Assembly (NCBI GenBank): GCA_009996555.1
Contig: JAACZX010000106.1
Span: forward strand, 1-7,596
Origin: Chitinophagaceae bacterium
GTDB taxonomy: Bacteria; Bacteroidota; Bacteroidia; Chitinophagales; Chitinophagaceae
Length of the DNA stretch: 7,596 nucleotides
Direction of reading: 5' to 3'
Shown: positions 6,028 through 7,596 of the stretch, piece by piece
Layout: each line of letters begins with the position of its first letter
Numbering within the stretch: the first letter of the stretch is position 1
Program-made: the position numbers and the translations under genes
The notes under the pieces: model-generated
The model's input: the letters and a program-made list of their open reading frames with translations, nothing else
What the model was told of the DNA's origin: nothing
Databases searched by the model: none

Positions 6028-6315
6028 ATGAAAAAAGGTATTTTACTTATCGCTGTTTTAAGTGCATGGTTCCTCCTGAAAAACGGAACGTACATGCAGG
6101 TAATAAAAACACCGGGCACAAACCTGCAAACAAAAATGCAGGTGGTAACAAAAGCAGTAAAGAAAGACCTGTTTCAATTTACTACCGTTCATTTGTCTTT
6201 AGCAAAAAGAAAAACAAACAATAGCAAGTATACAGCAAGAGCCTGTACATTAAAGCTCACCAATGAAAAACAGTTGACTAACCATGAACCCTTATTAATC
6301 ATAAACGGCCTTTAA
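6028..6315 (+). CDS. Unrecognised small basic protein with hydrophobic N-terminus
   Basis: I do not recognise this 95-residue protein. Residues 1-3 are MKK, followed by a hydrophobic stretch (about 4-17, GILLIAVLSAWFLL) that could be an uncleaved membrane anchor or a signal peptide. The rest is polar and very basic, with about 15-16 Lys/Arg against only 3 Asp/Glu, and rich in Thr, Asn and Gln. There is one cysteine (in ARACTLKL) and no metal or catalytic motif that I can see. The ATG at 6028 is preferred over an upstream in-frame TTG at 5992, which lies inside the putative -7 box. The reading frame is supported by a promoter-like sequence upstream and an intrinsic terminator 60 bp downstream, making a one-gene unit or the end of a two-gene unit with 5409-5891. 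Coding status is likely but not proven, as no family similarity supports it. Confidence 0.55.
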   Translation: MKKGILLIAVLSAWFLLKNGTYMQVIKTPGTNLQTKMQVVTKAVKKDLFQFTTVHLSLAKRKTNNSKYTARACTLKLTNEKQLTNHEPLLIINGL

Positions 6316-6374
6316 AAAACACTTTCTTTTCACAGTCACACCTATAATTTCTTCAGTCTGATCTGGAAAGACAC

Positions 6375-6394
6375 AGCCGCCCCGTAAGGCGGCT
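6375..6394 (+). terminator. Intrinsic terminator after the small-protein gene
   Basis: A perfect 7-bp GC-rich stem, AGCCGCC (6375-6381) with GGCGGCT (6388-6394), encloses a six-base loop CCGTAA and is followed on the plus strand by TTATCGTTT. The minus-strand side lacks a T-rich tail, so it acts on rightward transcripts. It separates the small secreted-protein genes from ppc. Confidence 0.75.
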
Positions 6395-6486
6395 TTATCG
6401 TTTGCGTAAACAAATTTTTTCAGCCCTCTAATTCTTTCTATCTTTCCGCTCAACGATCACTTGCCTGCTCTTAAAACAGGATTACT

Positions 6487-7596
6487 ATGTCATTTAACAA
6501 CACAACCGGGCTCCAGCAATTTAAGAGCCAGGTAGGAATTAAGTTTCAACTCTACAACAGTTTATTTACTTCATTACCATTTCACCGGATTGAACGTACA
6601 GGTATTTTATTATCACTGTTATTAACCAATACAGAAGATGGTTATAAAAAGAAACAAAGCCCTGTTGAGATCATTGATGATTTTTTTAAACGTCATACTT
6701 CTTATACAAAAGAGCAGGAACAGATTGATCTGTTGTTTCGTTTTGTGCAATACACCGAACGCCAGATTGTATTGTTCGATGCATTGGAAGATGCAGCCTT
6801 CCGTGAAGTGCATGATATGCAGGGAACGGGTTCAATAAAACAGCTCTTTAACGAAGTACAAACAAATAATAAAGAGGGAGAGCTACTGGATAAGCTGAAC
6901 GATTACTGTATCCGTTTGGTATTAACAGCTCACCCAACACAGTTTTATCCCGGCTCCGTATTAGGTATTATCCATGATCTGTCAAAAGCATTGTCGGAAA
7001 ATAATGCGGCACTGATCAATACTTATTTACAACAGCTGGGTAAAACACCGTTCCTGAAAAAGCAACGCCCTACTCCGTATGATGAAGCAGTGAGTTTGAT
7101 CTGGTACCTGGAGAATGTATTCTATGCAGCTGCCGGACGTATTTATGCCAACATTAAAAACCAGTTACAGCTTGGCATTGAATTTAACCAACCACTCATC
7201 CGCATGGGTTTCTGGCCCGGTGGCGACAGAGACGGTAACCCTTTTGTAACAACTGATATTACCTTGAAAGTTGCAGAGCTGTTACGTGGTTCCATTATTA
7301 AATGTTATTACCTGGATGTGCGCCGTATGAAACGCAGGCTCACCTTCCAGGGAGTTGATGTGTTGCTGGCAGGTCTTGAAAAAAAATTATACGATAACAT
7401 CTTTATTCCCGGCCACACAACCTCTTTAACAAAAGAAGAAGTACTGGCAACCTTGTTTGAAATAAGAGGCATTCTTATTCACCAGCATAATGGTTTGTTC
7501 CAAAACCAGGTTGATGCGCTCATCAACAAAGTGCAGTTGTTTGGTTTGCATTTTGCTTCATTAGACATCAGGCAGGACAGTTCGATACACAGCAAA
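6487..7596 (+). CDS. ppc: Phosphoenolpyruvate carboxylase, N-terminal part
   Basis: The first 370 codons are present without a stop and the gene continues beyond the right edge; the whole enzyme is normally about 850-930 residues. It adds bicarbonate to phosphoenolpyruvate to make oxaloacetate, refilling the citric acid cycle in the cytoplasm. Visible family motifs are LVLTAHPTQ with the catalytic histidine H149 (E. coli His138 equivalent), RPTPYDEA at about 197-204, MGFWPGGDRDGNPFVT at 240-255 (substrate-site GGDRDGNP), and LDIRQDSSIH at 359-368. The histidine motif has Q152 where the classic signature has Glu (TAHPTE), and the following Arg pair is replaced by FYPG. The spacing between the first two main motifs is about 50 residues shorter than in E. 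coli. These changes suggest a divergent branch of the family rather than a broken gene, since every other motif is intact. The ATG is the first in frame after the terminator at 6375-6394. Confidence 0.9.
   Translation, partial: MSFNNTTGLQQFKSQVGIKFQLYNSLFTSLPFHRIERTGILLSLLLTNTEDGYKKKQSPVEIIDDFFKRHTSYTKEQEQIDLLFRFVQYTERQIVLFDALEDAAFREVHDMQGTGSIKQLFNEVQTNNKEGELLDKLNDYCIRLVLTAHPTQFYPGSVLGIIHDLSKALSENNAALINTYLQQLGKTPFLKKQRPTPYDEAVSLIWYLENVFYAAAGRIYANIKNQLQLGIEFNQPLIRMGFWPGGDRDGNPFVTTDITLKVAELLRGSIIKCYYLDVRRMKRRLTFQGVDVLLAGLEKKLYDNIFIPGHTTSLTKEEVLATLFEIRGILIHQHNGLFQNQVDALINKVQLFGLHFASLDIRQDSSIHSK

Noticed and set aside
6415..6446. Possible ppc promoter: T-run then TATCTTTC
   Set aside because: One mismatch in the -7 box and no TTG at the right spacing; a ppc promoter surely lies between the terminator and 6487, but I cannot place it with confidence.

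Overview
The window looks like chromosome from a Bacteroidota bacterium, most likely the Chitinophagaceae (my inference). The signs are moderate GC, several good matches to the Bacteroidota promoter pattern (TTG, 19-20 bp, TAnnTTTG), a two-component-propeller/Y_Y_Y sensor kinase, a GIN-domain (DUF2807) secreted protein, and a divergent phosphoenolpyruvate carboxylase.

Left part, minus strand, read from right to left: a 1022-residue periplasmic-propeller histidine kinase (2084-5152), then, 5 bp downstream, a multi-pass acyltransferase-3 membrane protein (969-2078), then, after a 68-bp gap with its own promoter, a NarL/LuxR-type response regulator (267-899). A hairpin lies between the regulator and a secreted protein whose first 44 codons only are in the window (1-132). 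The HisKA_3-type kinase and the NarL-type regulator are the family types that normally pair, so they are probably a cognate pair. The membrane acyltransferase sits between the two in the same transcription direction and may be part of the response or of signal sensing.

Right part, plus strand: after a divergent intergenic region of about 250 bp come a small secreted GIN-domain protein (5409-5891), an unrecognised 95-residue very basic protein with a hydrophobic N-terminus (6028-6315), a strong-looking intrinsic terminator (6375-6394), and the first 370 codons of ppc (6487 to the window end), an anaplerotic enzyme of central metabolism.

The most interesting pattern outside the genes is an identical inverted repeat, CACAT-N4-ATGTG, found once upstream of the kinase operon and once immediately upstream of the regulator promoter. 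It is a plausible binding site for autoregulation by the regulator. Further small dyads sit at the putative promoters of the left-edge gene and the 95-residue gene. I see no mobile element, CRISPR array, tRNA or rRNA, and nothing that clearly amounts to an undescribed defence or mobile system.
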